From Chthoniobacteraceae bacterium (GTDB lineage Bacteria > Verrucomicrobiota > Verrucomicrobiia > Chthoniobacterales > Chthoniobacteraceae), in the NCBI GenBank assembly GCA_947476255.1, contig CANJPY010000028.1:1-51037 (forward strand): a stretch of 51,037 nucleotides of DNA, written 5' to 3'. Shown in pieces: positions 1-8,837 of this stretch. The notes under the pieces were generated by a model that was given only the letters and a program-made list of their open reading frames with translations, had not been told where the DNA came from and searched no databases. Numbering within the stretch: the stretch's first letter is position 1; the number at the start of each line of letters is the position of its first letter. A program made the translations under genes and the position numbers.

Positions 1-351
1 AATGAAAACCTTGTTTACCCTCTGAGCGGATGGGAGATGAAATGGGGTGAAGTCTGTGCGGAGGGATCGCCCTTGCGGCCCAACATTGTGTGGTTCAACG
101 AGGACGTTCCCAAAATTGAGCCGGCCACCCGTCTTTCCGCCGGCGCTGATGCTTTTGTGGTCGTGGGGACGTCGCTGGCCGTTTATCCGGCCGCGGGGCT
201 TTTGGATTTTGTACGGCACGATGTTCCTAAAATCGTGGTGGATCCCAAGATCCCGCCGGTTGGTGCCTTGCTGAACTTCGAGTTTATCGAGGAGGTCGCG
301 AGCACCGGCATGGAAAAAGCCCGGGCGCGTTTGAGAAAGCTCCTCGGATAG
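1..351 (+). CDS. cobB: Sirtuin (SIR2 family NAD-dependent protein deacylase), C-terminal part only
   Basis: The reading frame is open from the first base of the window, so this is the 3' end of a gene that starts upstream; the first internal ATG at 37 is not the start. The visible 116 residues carry the second half of the sirtuin fold: a cysteine of the zinc knuckle, then GSPLRPNIVWFNE, the ADAFVVVGTSLAVYPAAGL segment that lines the NAD pocket, and a C-terminal helix. Sirtuins remove acetyl or other acyl groups from lysine using NAD. Family assignment is safe; acyl preference cannot be judged because the catalytic histidine lies outside the window. No promoter-like motif or operon link to the next genes is visible. 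Confidence 0.9.
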   Translation, partial: NENLVYPLSGWEMKWGEVCAEGSPLRPNIVWFNEDVPKIEPATRLSAGADAFVVVGTSLAVYPAAGLLDFVRHDVPKIVVDPKIPPVGALLNFEFIEEVASTGMEKARARLRKLLG

Positions 352-502
352 CCGGTGTGCTCTATGCGGAGGGGAAGGCTGACGCGCGGGTTGTCGTGCA
401 TGCGCGTCCAACGCCCGGTCTGTCTCGCTCCTTTGTCGCCGACTCCGCTCGCTCTGGCTCCAAACGTCGTCCGGTAGTTGGCGTTGCAAATCGCGGACGT
501 GC

Positions 503-745
503 TTAAGCGAATCGCTCGAATCGCTCTGCCGCCTCAGCGCCATCGGCCGGACCGTCGGACTGGAAACGGGACGAACGTGCAGCGTCCTCGACTGCGCATC
601 TAGCCTTCCATTTGGAGAGGGCCCTTTGGAAGGACGCCCATGATTCGGGGTCGTTGTCCGGCGTCAATTCTTCGATGGGCCGGGTGAGAAAATGGGGGAG
701 GTGAGTGTGGTGCGGGTCTGGCATTGGAGCGTGGCTGTTTGTCAT
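503..745 (-). CDS. Small hypothetical protein, 80 aa, W-F-W motif family
   Basis: I do not recognise the product. The N-terminal half is rich in proline and histidine. The C-terminal half is a predicted amphipathic helix reading ESWASFQRALSKWKAR followed by acidic and alanine-rich residues. The same spacing of Trp, Phe, Ala and Trp occurs in the 81-aa product at 19452-19697 (EEWQEFDAASDRWLKK), so the two may be members of one small family. Support for a real gene comes from a copy of the recurrent promoter-like motif on the same strand about 40 bases before the ATG at 745. There is no clear Shine-Dalgarno site. Coding status remains uncertain. Confidence 0.4.
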   Translation of the reverse strand: MTNSHAPMPDPHHTHLPHFLTRPIEELTPDNDPESWASFQRALSKWKARCAVEDAARSSRFQSDGPADGAEAAERFERFA

Positions 746-781
746 GAGTGGAATCGGGTGAACCGCGGTGTTGCGGTCGTT

Positions 782-799
782 TTTGATTATTGCACAACG
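782..799 (-). promoter_or_regulatory. Promoter-like motif TGTGCAATAAT
   Basis: On the minus strand the sequence reads CGTTGTGCAATAATCAAA. It matches YGTGYAANRNT, the motif found repeatedly in this window, and lies about 40 bases upstream of the ATG at 745. No -35-like hexamer is apparent. Confidence 0.5.
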
Positions 800-903
800 C
801 CCTGCGCGCCGCTTCCGACGGTCGGGCGCTCGCTCGCTTTGCGGAGGAGGCGGAGGAAAGCCCGCTGGAAGACGCAGGCTACCCCGAAGGGTTTTGCGGA
901 AGC

Positions 904-919
904 GTGTGCAACACTGTTG
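904..919 (+). promoter_or_regulatory. Promoter-like motif TGTGCAACACT
   Basis: The sequence reads GTGTGCAACACTGTTG and matches YGTGYAANRNT, about 45 bases upstream of the MoxR start at 960. Its position argues that the longer reading frame beginning near 768 is not translated from there. Confidence 0.6.
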
Positions 920-959
920 CTTTCACCCCGCGCGCTCGCGCGGAAAACCCAATTCGCCT

Positions 960-1964
960 ATGTCACCCATTGAACTTGAATCCACACTGTCAAAAATAAT
1001 CGCAGCAGGCTTAAAGCGTTCCGTCATGGTCTGGGGGGCTCCGGGCATTGGCAAATCCTCTATCGTGTCGCAGATCGCGGACCGCCACGGGCTTGAACTG
1101 CTCGACCTCCGCCTCAGCCAGCTTGCCCCCACAGACCTGCGGGGACTCCCAGTCGCCGATGGCAGTGTGTCGCGCTGGCTGCCGCCCGAGTTTTTGCCAA
1201 ACGCGGGGAAGGGAATTTTGTTTCTCGATGAACTTAACATGGCGCCGCCAGCTATTCAGGGCATTGCGCAGCAGTTGATTCTCGACCGGCGGGTCGGATC
1301 GTATGTCGTTCCCGAAGGCTGGTTTGTATGGGCGGCGGGGAATCGCAAGGAAGACAGGGCTGCGGTCTATGACATGCCCGCCCCCTTGGCGAACCGGTTC
1401 CTGCATTTCCATGTCGACCCGCACTACGATTGCTTCAGGGCGTGGGCCGCGCGCTCTGGGATTCAGGAGCAAATCCTCGCCTTCCTCGCCTTCCGCCCCA
1501 CCTTGCTGAACAAGCCCGACCCGAAAAGTGCAGCATTCCCGTCGTGCCGCTCCTGGGAACTCGCCTCCGAACTGCACGCGCTGGGACTCGGCGTTGAGGC
1601 TGCCGTCGGGGAAGGTGCGGCGGGCGAGTTCGGCGCTTTTTTAGTGACCTATGACAGCCTCCCAGACCTGAGTGCGATTCTTGCTGGAAAGGGCGCGTCG
1701 CTTGAGTTCCCGGGCGAACCGTCGAAAAAATATGCGGTGACAATCGGACTGAGCACGAGGGCGTTGACGTCGGAGGAGATCAAACACGGCTTTGGATGGC
1801 TGCTAGCGAAGGCGGGGCCCGAATGGGTCCAGCTGTTCATTCACGGGGTCGAGGAGCGCGCCACTGCCAATGGGCAGATAGGGCTGCTTGCGACCCTCGT
1901 GAAGCAGGATGCACGGATCAGTCGTTTTCTGAGGGCTTTTGCAAAGGGGGCCGCAAGCGAATGA
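960..1964 (+). CDS. MoxR-type AAA+ ATPase (first copy)
   Basis: This 334-aa cytoplasmic AAA+ ATPase has Walker A GAPGIGKSS at residues 26-34, Walker B ILFLDE at 86-91 and a sensor-1 AAGNR at 125-129. MoxR ATPases work as chaperones or remodellers for partner proteins with VWA domains. The next gene encodes such a partner and overlaps by 4 bases (ATGA), so the two are translationally coupled. The frame is open back to 768, but I chose the ATG at 960 because homology with the second copy at 24415 begins there and a promoter-like motif lies between 904 and 919. Both copies share the signature PTDLRGLP after Walker A. Confidence 0.88.
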   Translation: MSPIELESTLSKIIAAGLKRSVMVWGAPGIGKSSIVSQIADRHGLELLDLRLSQLAPTDLRGLPVADGSVSRWLPPEFLPNAGKGILFLDELNMAPPAIQGIAQQLILDRRVGSYVVPEGWFVWAAGNRKEDRAAVYDMPAPLANRFLHFHVDPHYDCFRAWAARSGIQEQILAFLAFRPTLLNKPDPKSAAFPSCRSWELASELHALGLGVEAAVGEGAAGEFGAFLVTYDSLPDLSAILAGKGASLEFPGEPSKKYAVTIGLSTRALTSEEIKHGFGWLLAKAGPEWVQLFIHGVEERATANGQIGLLATLVKQDARISRFLRAFAKGAASE

Positions 1965-3097
1965 ACGCCGAAGACAAAATAGCGGTTTCGATTCTCCGGA
2001 TACGGCACCGTCAGCCGTTTTTTGGAGTGCTGGCTTTGTTTGCGGAGCACCGCCTCGACGCGTCCATTCCCACGGCCGCGACGGACGGCAGGGTCGTGTT
2101 GTTCAATCCCGATTTCGCCTTAAGCCTGAGCGAGAACGCATTGGACGCCGTCATGGTGCACGAGCTCCTCCACGCGGCCCTGCTGCATTGCTCCCGCCGC
2201 GGTGAGAGAGACCCGTACGTTTGGAACGTGGCCGCAGATATTGTGGTGAACGGAATCATCCGGAGTGATACCAAGTTAAGCCTTCCCGAAGGCGCGTGTT
2301 TCGACTCCCGCCTGGAACATTTCGAGGTGGAGGAGGTTTATCAAATCCTCCTTGAGCGGCAGCAGGAGATGAAGGCCGCATGGCTGGGTGGCGACTTGCT
2401 TTCGCCGGGTTCAAAGTCGCAGCGAGGGACTGAGGAATTGACTGAGGACGCTGGGTTTGGCGACGCCTCCGCGGCCTATTGGAAGCAGGCGCTTCAGCAG
2501 GCTTCTACGCTCGCGGAGGGCTCCGGCAGGGGGAAGATTTCCGGTGCGCTGAGCCGTTGGATTCAGAACATCACCCAACCCCAATTGGACTGGCAGAGCC
2601 TGCTGTGGCGCTTTCTGGTGCGCACACCCGTCGATTTTTGTGGCTTCGATCGAAGACTGATTGGGCGGGGTCTTTATCTGGAGTCGCTGGAGGGAGAATC
2701 GATATCTGTCAGGATCGCCGTTGATACGAGCGGCTCGGTTTCTGGAGCGGTGCTCGATTTGTTTTTGTCGGAAGTACGGGGGATTCTGAAGCTGTATCCT
2801 CATCTAGAGGGCGCTCGGCTGTTCTACGCGGATACGGCGCTTTACGGTCCGTATGAGCTGAATGAAGACACGATGCAAAAGCCCATTGGGTGCGGCGGCA
2901 CGTCGTTCGAGCCATTCTTCGAGCACCAAAGGGAGGCGGGTGATACAGGGGGGAATACGCTCCTGATCTACCTCACCGATGGCTTTGGATCATTTCCGGA
3001 ATTCACCCCGGAGCAGCCTGTGCTCTGGGTGGTGCCCCCGGGCGGACTGGCCACGGAGGCGTTTCCCTTCGGAGAGGTCGCCAGACTCTCGAAATAG
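1961..3097 (+). CDS. VWA-like / putative metallopeptidase (DUF2201 type), first copy
   Basis: This 378-aa protein combines an N-terminal zinc-peptidase-like helix, HELLH at residues 67-71, with a C-terminal von Willebrand A-like domain carrying the MIDAS motif DTSGS at 255-259 and LIYLTDGFG further on. This order is typical of DUF2201-type proteins encoded next to MoxR ATPases. Whether the HExxH site cleaves anything is unknown; the MIDAS would bind a divalent metal and a client. The start is the ATG at 1961 that overlaps the MoxR stop. It faces a convergent operon ending at 3184. The 387-aa product at 25398 is a clear paralogue. Confidence 0.85.
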   Translation: MNAEDKIAVSILRIRHRQPFFGVLALFAEHRLDASIPTAATDGRVVLFNPDFALSLSENALDAVMVHELLHAALLHCSRRGERDPYVWNVAADIVVNGIIRSDTKLSLPEGACFDSRLEHFEVEEVYQILLERQQEMKAAWLGGDLLSPGSKSQRGTEELTEDAGFGDASAAYWKQALQQASTLAEGSGRGKISGALSRWIQNITQPQLDWQSLLWRFLVRTPVDFCGFDRRLIGRGLYLESLEGESISVRIAVDTSGSVSGAVLDLFLSEVRGILKLYPHLEGARLFYADTALYGPYELNEDTMQKPIGCGGTSFEPFFEHQREAGDTGGNTLLIYLTDGFGSFPEFTPEQPVLWVVPPGGLATEAFPFGEVARLSK

Positions 3098-3183
3098 GCG
3101 CTTGGAGTGCCCGCCGCCGGCCATGTGCCGCCCGCTGTGATGCCTGTGGGTTTTTCCTGGAGCACCGTGAGTGCAGAGCCGCA

Positions 3184-4662
3184 TCAACGCAGCAGAGGGT
3201 GTTTCCTGGCAACGATTCGCACTTTGGGCGAGGGGTCCTGCGGGTACGTCCTTTTAACGATTTCGATGACTTTATCCCCAGCGGAGTTGTAGGAGCGCTT
3301 TTCCGGGAGGCCACGGCACAGGGCGATGCGCACGCGCGGGTCGGGGTCATGGACGAGTTTGCCGCGGAGACTCCACGTTTTTTCACCCGGCTTTTTTGCT
3401 AGAAGCGCCCGCACCCATGGACTTGGGTGTCCGGCGGCCACGTCTAGAAAATCTGCGGGGGGAGCATGTTTCGCGGCCCTCAGTGCCGTTTTGTGGTCGG
3501 CGTGAAACAGTAAAAAAAGGCGCTGCTGTTCCGTGAGGTGGACCTGGGTCGCAAGAGCCCGCGTGACGCGGACGTCAGGGTGATGGAGCAGGCGCCCCTT
3601 CAATGTTCCACCCAGAAACTGGTTCCCGGCAATTGCGACAAGCTCAGACAGACGGGCCTGGTCCGCGAGCACGTCTTCGATCGCGAGGTTGACCGCCTGC
3701 CAGTCAGTTTTTTCATGGAAGCGAAACCCCTCCCATAAGTGTTTTTTTTGCTCGGGAGAACCGCGAGCGATGATTTCGAGTCGCAAAGATTCGGGGCATG
3801 CTGGATTGTGCGCGATCTGTTCTGCGTGTCCCGCCGCCATGAGACGGTTCCAACCCTTGACGTAGCCATGCCCAAGAATCGCGGGATTGCTTGCGAGGGC
3901 GCATCTCACCTCAAATGCAGGGTCCCCTGAGAGTTGGAGGTGTAGGACGCAATGGATTTGCCGGGAACGGGCAAGAGCGGCTCGAACGCTGGGAGTGGCG
4001 TCCTTGGCCAGTATCATTTGGATTTCTCGCCGCTCCGCTGGGGTGAACGGGATGGAATCGATCTGTTCCGCGAGCTTGGTTCGCACGGCTGCCGAGGTGT
4101 CGGTGGCGAGGGATCTGTATACCCCTGCGAATCCTGTGTTTAGGACGCCATTGTTTTGCATGCCACCGGGAAGAGTGGCGGAACGCTTGGGGCTCTTTTG
4201 GGATGCGTGATTGGCTGCAGCGCTTGCCCCGCTTGTTTCATGCAAAGGACTCCCCAGCCAGCGGAACCGTTCGCTTTCGGGGAGAAGGTCTTCAAGCGCC
4301 TGCGTGTCCTCTGACTTCCTGAGCTCAAGGTAGAGCGCCATTTTTACGTAGAGGGGTAGCACGCCGTGTACGGGGGTTCCCTCCCGCAGGCTCCAGTAGA
4401 AAAGGATCGGATTTTCCAGAATGCAATGCGGATGCAAGAGCCAGAGTTTGTGGAGCTTTTTTTTGGGTGTGTTTGGATTGGCCGCGATGAGTGCTGTGAT
4501 CTCGGGGTCGCCGGTGTTCGAGAGTGTGATGAGGACCTTCGGAGGCGTGTTCGGGGAAGCCGCAAGTTCGAGCAGAGACGCGCGGTCGAGGGGTTGTGGT
4601 CTGCGGCTGATAGGGTTGGCGCGAGTGGGTTTGGGACAGGTTTTGGGAGAGGCGGTTTTCAT
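3184..4662 (-). CDS. HEAT/LRV-like repeat protein, 492 aa
   Basis: The protein is mostly short helical repeats with the pattern D/H-P-x-x-x-V-R-x-x-L, for example DTSAAVRTKLAEQ, DPAFEVRCALASN, HPSPWVRALLAKK and DPSPKVRIVARKH. Such HEAT- or leucine-rich-variant-like solenoids bind proteins or nucleic acids. The first 120 residues (LAASPNTPPKVL, AANPNTPKKKLHKLW, then an LENPILFYWSL block) match the start of the neighbouring 530-aa protein, so the two arose by tandem duplication. The ATG overlaps the upstream stop by 4 bases. It is the last gene of the minus-strand operon that begins at 8752. No enzyme motif is visible. Confidence 0.75.
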   Translation of the reverse strand: MKTASPKTCPKPTRANPISRRPQPLDRASLLELAASPNTPPKVLITLSNTGDPEITALIAANPNTPKKKLHKLWLLHPHCILENPILFYWSLREGTPVHGVLPLYVKMALYLELRKSEDTQALEDLLPESERFRWLGSPLHETSGASAAANHASQKSPKRSATLPGGMQNNGVLNTGFAGVYRSLATDTSAAVRTKLAEQIDSIPFTPAERREIQMILAKDATPSVRAALARSRQIHCVLHLQLSGDPAFEVRCALASNPAILGHGYVKGWNRLMAAGHAEQIAHNPACPESLRLEIIARGSPEQKKHLWEGFRFHEKTDWQAVNLAIEDVLADQARLSELVAIAGNQFLGGTLKGRLLHHPDVRVTRALATQVHLTEQQRLFLLFHADHKTALRAAKHAPPADFLDVAAGHPSPWVRALLAKKPGEKTWSLRGKLVHDPDPRVRIALCRGLPEKRSYNSAGDKVIEIVKRTYPQDPSPKVRIVARKHPLLR

Positions 4663-6251
4663 GAGTTCGCGTTTAAAGGGTTTAAGGAATCTCTGGCCTT
4701 CCAGAGGGCGAGTAGCTTTCGCAGGGGCCGTAGGTACAAGAGGCCTTGCTTTTCCATGGGGGTTGCGGAGGCCAAGACGAGTTCGATCTGCGGGCGGACA
4801 ACTTTTCTTTCCGACTCGTCGAGGTTCTTAGCGTCGACCAGATGACTCACGAGAAAGCGGCGCACGTCGGCGGATGTGTCCTTCGCCAAAAGGAAGCGGA
4901 TCCTTGAGGCGTGGACGCCCTTTTTTCGGACCAAGGCTGCCCGCACCCCGGGGGAGGGATGCCGGAGTGCTTCCCAAAGAATTTCGCTCCCCGTGGCGTG
5001 TTCCAGCGCGGTGCGGGCCGCTCTGTGGTCGCCTTCCGACAACAGGCGGCGGCGCTCGGTTTCCGGCAGCCGGGGATTGGCCGCAACGATCCGGGGGAGT
5101 GGGTCTTTTTCTTTGGCGAGCCGCGCTGCGAGGGCGGGGGGGATGGTCTTGTTCGCTGCGATGGTTCGGAGCTCCGGGTGCTTGTGCGGACGATTAAGAA
5201 GCTGCTCGACTCTCTGGAGTAACAGCGTCTGGTTTTTCCCGTTTCGAAAGACGATGACGCTCCATGCGTTTTTCCTCACCTTAAGGTCGGGATGTTCCGT
5301 GAGTTTCAGGCGCAGGGAGAAGGGGCAGGCGTGGTTCAGGGCGACAAGCCGCGCGGTTACGTCGTTCGTTTCTGCGAGTGTATTCCAGGCTTCAACGCAA
5401 AGCCTTGTGTCGTTGGGGATTTTGCGGCCGGCGAGTTGTTCGCGCACGCGAAGGGAGGGATCCCTGGCTAGTCTTTCAAAAACCGGATTCTCGAGCGCGC
5501 TTCCCTCCGCGATGCAGCCGCGGACCGACTCGTCGGGATCTTTTGATAAAGTGTCGCGCAGTACCTCGATCCCCCGCTGTTCGACAAGGCTCCGTCCGCC
5601 GTGGTTTTCCGACACGCGTTTTGCGTGGAGCAGGCGGATGTCTGCTCTGGGCTCGGTACGGTATCCACCGAGGGTGTGGATCGGAATTTTTGAAACCATG
5701 TCTTTCCGCACGCGTGGGCTGGGATCATTCGCCAGGTATGTGAAGAGCCGCTGCGTGAAGGCGTCCTCGCGCTTCCGCCGCTCGTAGTCGCCGTTATTCG
5801 TTGGAGCCTGCAACGGTTTGGGGTCGGGGCAGCGGTGGTAAAACTCGGTGCCGGGTTCCTGGGTGTTGAACCATTTCAGACGCGCCTTGACAGGCAGGTG
5901 TTCGTTGAGTTCCGCGTCGCGGCATGCGGAACGGAGTGCGACGTAGAGTGCGTGTTGGACGCGGCCCGGCACGATTTGATGGAGGACCTTGCCATTCTGG
6001 AGGGTGATAAAGGTGAGGATTGGGTTCTCGATTGCGGCGAGGGGCTTGCGTATCCAGAGCTCGAACAAATCCGGAAGGGGCGTGTTTGGGTTGAGTGCGA
6101 GGGCCTCGCAAAGAGTGTCATCGTCGCCGCGTTCCGCCGCGAGCATGGAAAGGATCGCCGGAGGTGTTTCGGGATCGGATGCAGTGAGGAAGCGTTTTTC
6201 TGCGAGACTGTTTCCGTGGGCAGGAGGTTGGTGCGTTGCGGCGGGGGACAT
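4659..6251 (-). CDS. HEAT/LRV-like repeat protein, 530 aa (paralogue of next gene)
   Basis: Repeats such as DPSPRVRKDMV, DPDESVRGCIA, DPSLRVREQLA, HPSPGVRAALV and DTSADVRRFLV mark a helical solenoid. Near residue 60 it shares an NPNTPLPDLFELW...IENPIL block with the 492-aa downstream protein, and after that a block ending in a conserved RLKWF/RFRWL. The open frame extends to 6728, but the extra 159 residues overlap the upstream gene and are compositionally unlike protein; I chose the ATG at 6251, 29 bases after the upstream stop. Function unknown; the pairing of two solenoids with a papain-like protease and two YPxxG proteins in one operon suggests a multi-subunit assembly. Confidence 0.75.
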   Translation of the reverse strand: MSPAATHQPPAHGNSLAEKRFLTASDPETPPAILSMLAAERGDDDTLCEALALNPNTPLPDLFELWIRKPLAAIENPILTFITLQNGKVLHQIVPGRVQHALYVALRSACRDAELNEHLPVKARLKWFNTQEPGTEFYHRCPDPKPLQAPTNNGDYERRKREDAFTQRLFTYLANDPSPRVRKDMVSKIPIHTLGGYRTEPRADIRLLHAKRVSENHGGRSLVEQRGIEVLRDTLSKDPDESVRGCIAEGSALENPVFERLARDPSLRVREQLAGRKIPNDTRLCVEAWNTLAETNDVTARLVALNHACPFSLRLKLTEHPDLKVRKNAWSVIVFRNGKNQTLLLQRVEQLLNRPHKHPELRTIAANKTIPPALAARLAKEKDPLPRIVAANPRLPETERRRLLSEGDHRAARTALEHATGSEILWEALRHPSPGVRAALVRKKGVHASRIRFLLAKDTSADVRRFLVSHLVDAKNLDESERKVVRPQIELVLASATPMEKQGLLYLRPLRKLLALWKARDSLNPLNANS

Positions 6252-6280
6252 GTGCTTGGATGCGGGGCGGAGTGGGTTTT

Positions 6281-7111
6281 TCACTGCGAGGCATGACGGG
6301 TTTGGTTTGCGCGCCCAGCTGTTGTTTCTGCCACCGCAGCGGCGACCTGGTAATGGGCTATGATCCCCGTGTGTTGGAGTGTCCTGAAGGGGATCATTTT
6401 CAAGAGTTCCAACGCAGCGCTCTCTTCGATGCTTCGCCATGCGGCAGGGCTCGGGGCTTCGCGGCAGACGGGCGGTTGAAACACCTCCGGTTCGGACCGG
6501 TTGTTGTCCTCGGCCTTCTTCCGTGTCAGCCCCCGAATGATCAGGATGCGGCTCAAAAGCAGGAGCCTGCCTGATTCGTGGAGGAAGTGGCTTTTGTACA
6601 GGGCGTGGGAACGGGTCGATCGGGGTAAGTTTGGCGTGGTGAGAATATCCGAGTGGTCTGTAAAGTAGTCGGCGCCGTCCCGCATTCCCGCCAGCAATCT
6701 GCCCAGAAATGGTTCGTCGTGAACGCATTCGTAGTTTCCTCCTTCACGGCAGCCGTCATTGAGGCCCACAAATTGGGAGATCTGCCAGCCGGTTTCCGCA
6801 ATGCGCTCCAGGGTTTTGTTGTTGTCGAGAAAGAACAAAAACAACCACTTCCCGCGAGACTCCGCGACCCTCACGCTTTTTGTAGCCTTGTAAAGGGTCA
6901 GTGGAACTCCATGGCTCGCGAACTCGCGGACAATGCGCCCCCAGAATTTGCGCCTCCCTTCAGGGGTGCGCGCGTAGTAATCCGAGAGGACAAACACGTC
7001 GGATTTCAAACTGAGCAGCGGACTTAAAAAGCGGTTGCCGCAACTGGGGTAGAAGCAAAGTTTTCTGCCGGGGGCATGAAGCTCCCTGAGATGTGCCGTC
7101 GCGTTGTACAT
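6281..7111 (-). CDS. Hypothetical protein with YPSCG motif, 276 aa
   Basis: I do not recognise the family. Near the N-terminus it reads LCFYPSCGNRFLSPLL followed by a hydrophobic strand and SDYY, which resembles a Rossmann-type first loop. The operon's first gene has a similar LYYPGAGRDVDPALL followed by VVYVDY, so the two may share a fold. Later there is a basic stretch and an ILIIRGLTRKK segment. No signal peptide or membrane helix is apparent. It lies 30 bases after the protease gene and 29 bases before the first repeat protein, as part of one operon. Confidence 0.65.
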   Translation of the reverse strand: MYNATAHLRELHAPGRKLCFYPSCGNRFLSPLLSLKSDVFVLSDYYARTPEGRRKFWGRIVREFASHGVPLTLYKATKSVRVAESRGKWLFLFFLDNNKTLERIAETGWQISQFVGLNDGCREGGNYECVHDEPFLGRLLAGMRDGADYFTDHSDILTTPNLPRSTRSHALYKSHFLHESGRLLLLSRILIIRGLTRKKAEDNNRSEPEVFQPPVCREAPSPAAWRSIEESAALELLKMIPFRTLQHTGIIAHYQVAAAVAETTAGRANQTRHASQ

Positions 7112-7141
7112 GGGGTGTGTGGTGCGTTTTTTTGCGCAGTG

Positions 7142-7645
7142 CTACGGCTGTGGATTTACTCCCATGAGAAGGGTGAACATCCCTCCGGAAAGGCGGGAAT
7201 CCAAGTTGTCCAGCGACTCCCAGTGTGGGTCTCCGCCAAAATTCAGGACACGAGCTTTCCCCCTGCCCGCCGGGTAGAGCATGACGTAGTGCAATTGGAA
7301 GTCCCGCCAGCGAAGAAATGGACCGACGTACAAAAGAATGGACGCGGCTGATTCGGCTGCCAGCCGTTTTTGCACGGATCTTTTAAGCGACCACCTTACC
7401 TGATGCCTGCGCCCGCGCAGGAAATTGACGATGGCGAACGGCCACGTGCCGAGATAACCCCAAAGGACAATGCCCCCCAGCAGGCTCTTGGCGACCCATT
7501 CCGGAGCGGGTGGTTCGGCCTCCAGATGTCTGAGCACGTTGAACGCCGCGATCCAGCCGCATCCGTTTTCGGACGAGTTCATCCGGCCGTAGGGGATGCC
7601 TGCGGTGAGGGTTTGTTCGTTGATGTATCCGTCGGGTGTGAACAT
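7142..7645 (-). CDS. Predicted papain-like cysteine peptidase, 167 aa
   Basis: The sequence ENGCGWIAAFNVLRHL places a candidate catalytic Cys at residue 29 at the start of a helix. His119 follows in FQLHYVMLY and Asn135 in VLNFGGD, the order Cys-His-Asn expected of papain/C39-like folds. The domain is short and has no signal peptide. A hydrophobic stretch around residues 58-75 could be a core helix or a membrane-associated segment. It begins 21 bases after the stop of the 361-aa gene, as second gene of the operon. The 169-aa product at 48114 is a second protein of this general type, not close in sequence. Activity is inferred from motif order only. Confidence 0.6.
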   Translation of the reverse strand: MFTPDGYINEQTLTAGIPYGRMNSSENGCGWIAAFNVLRHLEAEPPAPEWVAKSLLGGIVLWGYLGTWPFAIVNFLRGRRHQVRWSLKRSVQKRLAAESAASILLYVGPFLRWRDFQLHYVMLYPAGRGKARVLNFGGDPHWESLDNLDSRLSGGMFTLLMGVNPQP

Positions 7646-7666
7646 TGTTCTAGGCCTTTGGTGGCG

Positions 7667-8752
7667 CTATCGAAGTTGGTTTTCGCTTCGAGCGGGCGCA
7701 GCAGAACCGTGGGAGGGTTCGGGAGAGACGAGTTTGAAGACGTGGAAATCCGGGTAGCGTTTGCTTCGCATGGAGGTGGCCCGCCCGTTCCAATGGGCAA
7801 GAGGCGAGTTGGGATTGATGGCAAACAGTGACCTGGATTCGAACAAAGCGCGCTCGCTGCGGTGCATGCTGTTGTGGTCCGTTCTATGTCGCGAAACCTG
7901 CCGGTATCCGGGCCAGGGCGTGCTCCCAAAATTGCCCACGTAAAGATACTTCGGGAGACGCGGTGCCGCTGCATAGAGAAGACAATCGCCATGGAGAAGT
8001 GTCCACAGACAACCTTTACCGTGATTCTGGACCACAACCGCCAGCGGAGCCTTGCCGTTGATACCCCACAGGTTGATGTACGTTTGGATCGCCTCTGTGA
8101 AGAGGTATATGAACATTAGGGGTTTCGCGGTTCCGCAATGATCGTGAAAACGGCCCCATCTCCCGATGATGGACTCCTCGGTTCGGTCTTGTCGTTCCTG
8201 GTCTCCCCATGTGTGGGTGTTCGGATAGAATGCCTCGGGGGATGAGAAGCCCATGTCGGCGGCTGTAATGTCCCCAGTCTTTTCCATCCTCCATACCGGA
8301 CGTTGGTCGCCATCATGAACCTCTCTATCCTGAAATTGTGTCTGTCCGGAGGCCCTTTCAAACTCCTCAAAAAAGATACCAATATCGTGCAGTAAACTTT
8401 TCCCCAAGTAGTCGACGTACACCACGGTGGACACGGCGCCGCTGCTGGCAAACAGCAGGGCCGGATCAACATCCCTCCCAGCTCCGGGATAATACAAACA
8501 CGGCTCCGAAAGCGCTGCGCGCAGCATTTCCCTCAGGTTTTCGTGGCGCTGCAAATAGTCTGCCGCTTCTGGCAGCCTGTCTGGATCAAGCGGCCGCCTG
8601 CAGTCGGGGGCACATTCCGGGCACAAGCCATTTCGGGTGCTCCGAGGGCTCGGGGTTGATTCCTCACGCCAGTCGATGTCCTGTCGCATATGTGAAGGCT
8701 GGTATTGCCGGCCGCAGTTTTCGCAGTGGGGGTCGTTGGCATCTTCTTTCAT
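7667..8752 (-). CDS. Hypothetical protein with N-terminal zinc-finger-like motif and YPGAG motif, 361 aa
   Basis: The N-terminus has HCENCG and, 28 residues on, CPECAPDC, a likely zinc-binding pair. It is followed by a domain beginning LYYPGAGRDVDPALLF and VVYVDY, similar to the 276-aa protein two genes downstream. I do not recognise the family. The open frame continues upstream to 8926, but I chose the ATG at 8752 because the extension lacks protein character, a divergent gene starts in it, and a promoter-like motif ends 8 bases before this ATG. That spacing predicts a leaderless mRNA. It is the first gene of a five-gene operon. Confidence 0.65.
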   Translation of the reverse strand: MKEDANDPHCENCGRQYQPSHMRQDIDWREESTPSPRSTRNGLCPECAPDCRRPLDPDRLPEAADYLQRHENLREMLRAALSEPCLYYPGAGRDVDPALLFASSGAVSTVVYVDYLGKSLLHDIGIFFEEFERASGQTQFQDREVHDGDQRPVWRMEKTGDITAADMGFSSPEAFYPNTHTWGDQERQDRTEESIIGRWGRFHDHCGTAKPLMFIYLFTEAIQTYINLWGINGKAPLAVVVQNHGKGCLWTLLHGDCLLYAAAPRLPKYLYVGNFGSTPWPGYRQVSRHRTDHNSMHRSERALFESRSLFAINPNSPLAHWNGRATSMRSKRYPDFHVFKLVSPEPSHGSAAPARSENQLR

Positions 8753-8756
8753 AGTC

Positions 8757-8772
8757 CTATATTCTTGCACAG
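8757..8772 (-). promoter_or_regulatory. Promoter-like motif TGTGCAAGAAT
   Basis: Minus strand reads CTGTGCAAGAATATAG. The last T of the 11-mer is about 8 bases before the ATG at 8752, so transcription from it would start at or next to the start codon. The 13-mer CTGTGCAAGAATA is repeated exactly at 19920-19932. Confidence 0.6.
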
Positions 8773-8822
8773 CCTTTGGTCGCGCCGTGGAAGTGCTCAC
8801 AAACCTGCCGGCTGGTCGGCCC

Positions 8823-8836
8823 GTGTGATAATGTAG
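8823..8836 (+). promoter_or_regulatory. Extended -10-like TGTGATAAT
   Basis: GTGTGATAATGTAG contains TG, one base, then GATAAT, five of six bases of a classical -10. It lies 5 bases before the ATG at 8838, and back-to-back with the minus-strand motif at 8757-8772. It fits the extended -10 idea but not the full YGTGYAANRNT consensus. Confidence 0.4.
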
Positions 8837-8837
8837 C

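Noticed and set aside
768..959. 64-residue N-terminal extension of the first MoxR frame
   Set aside because: It is arginine-rich, contains the promoter-like motif, and has no counterpart in the second MoxR copy; the ATG at 960 is the better start.
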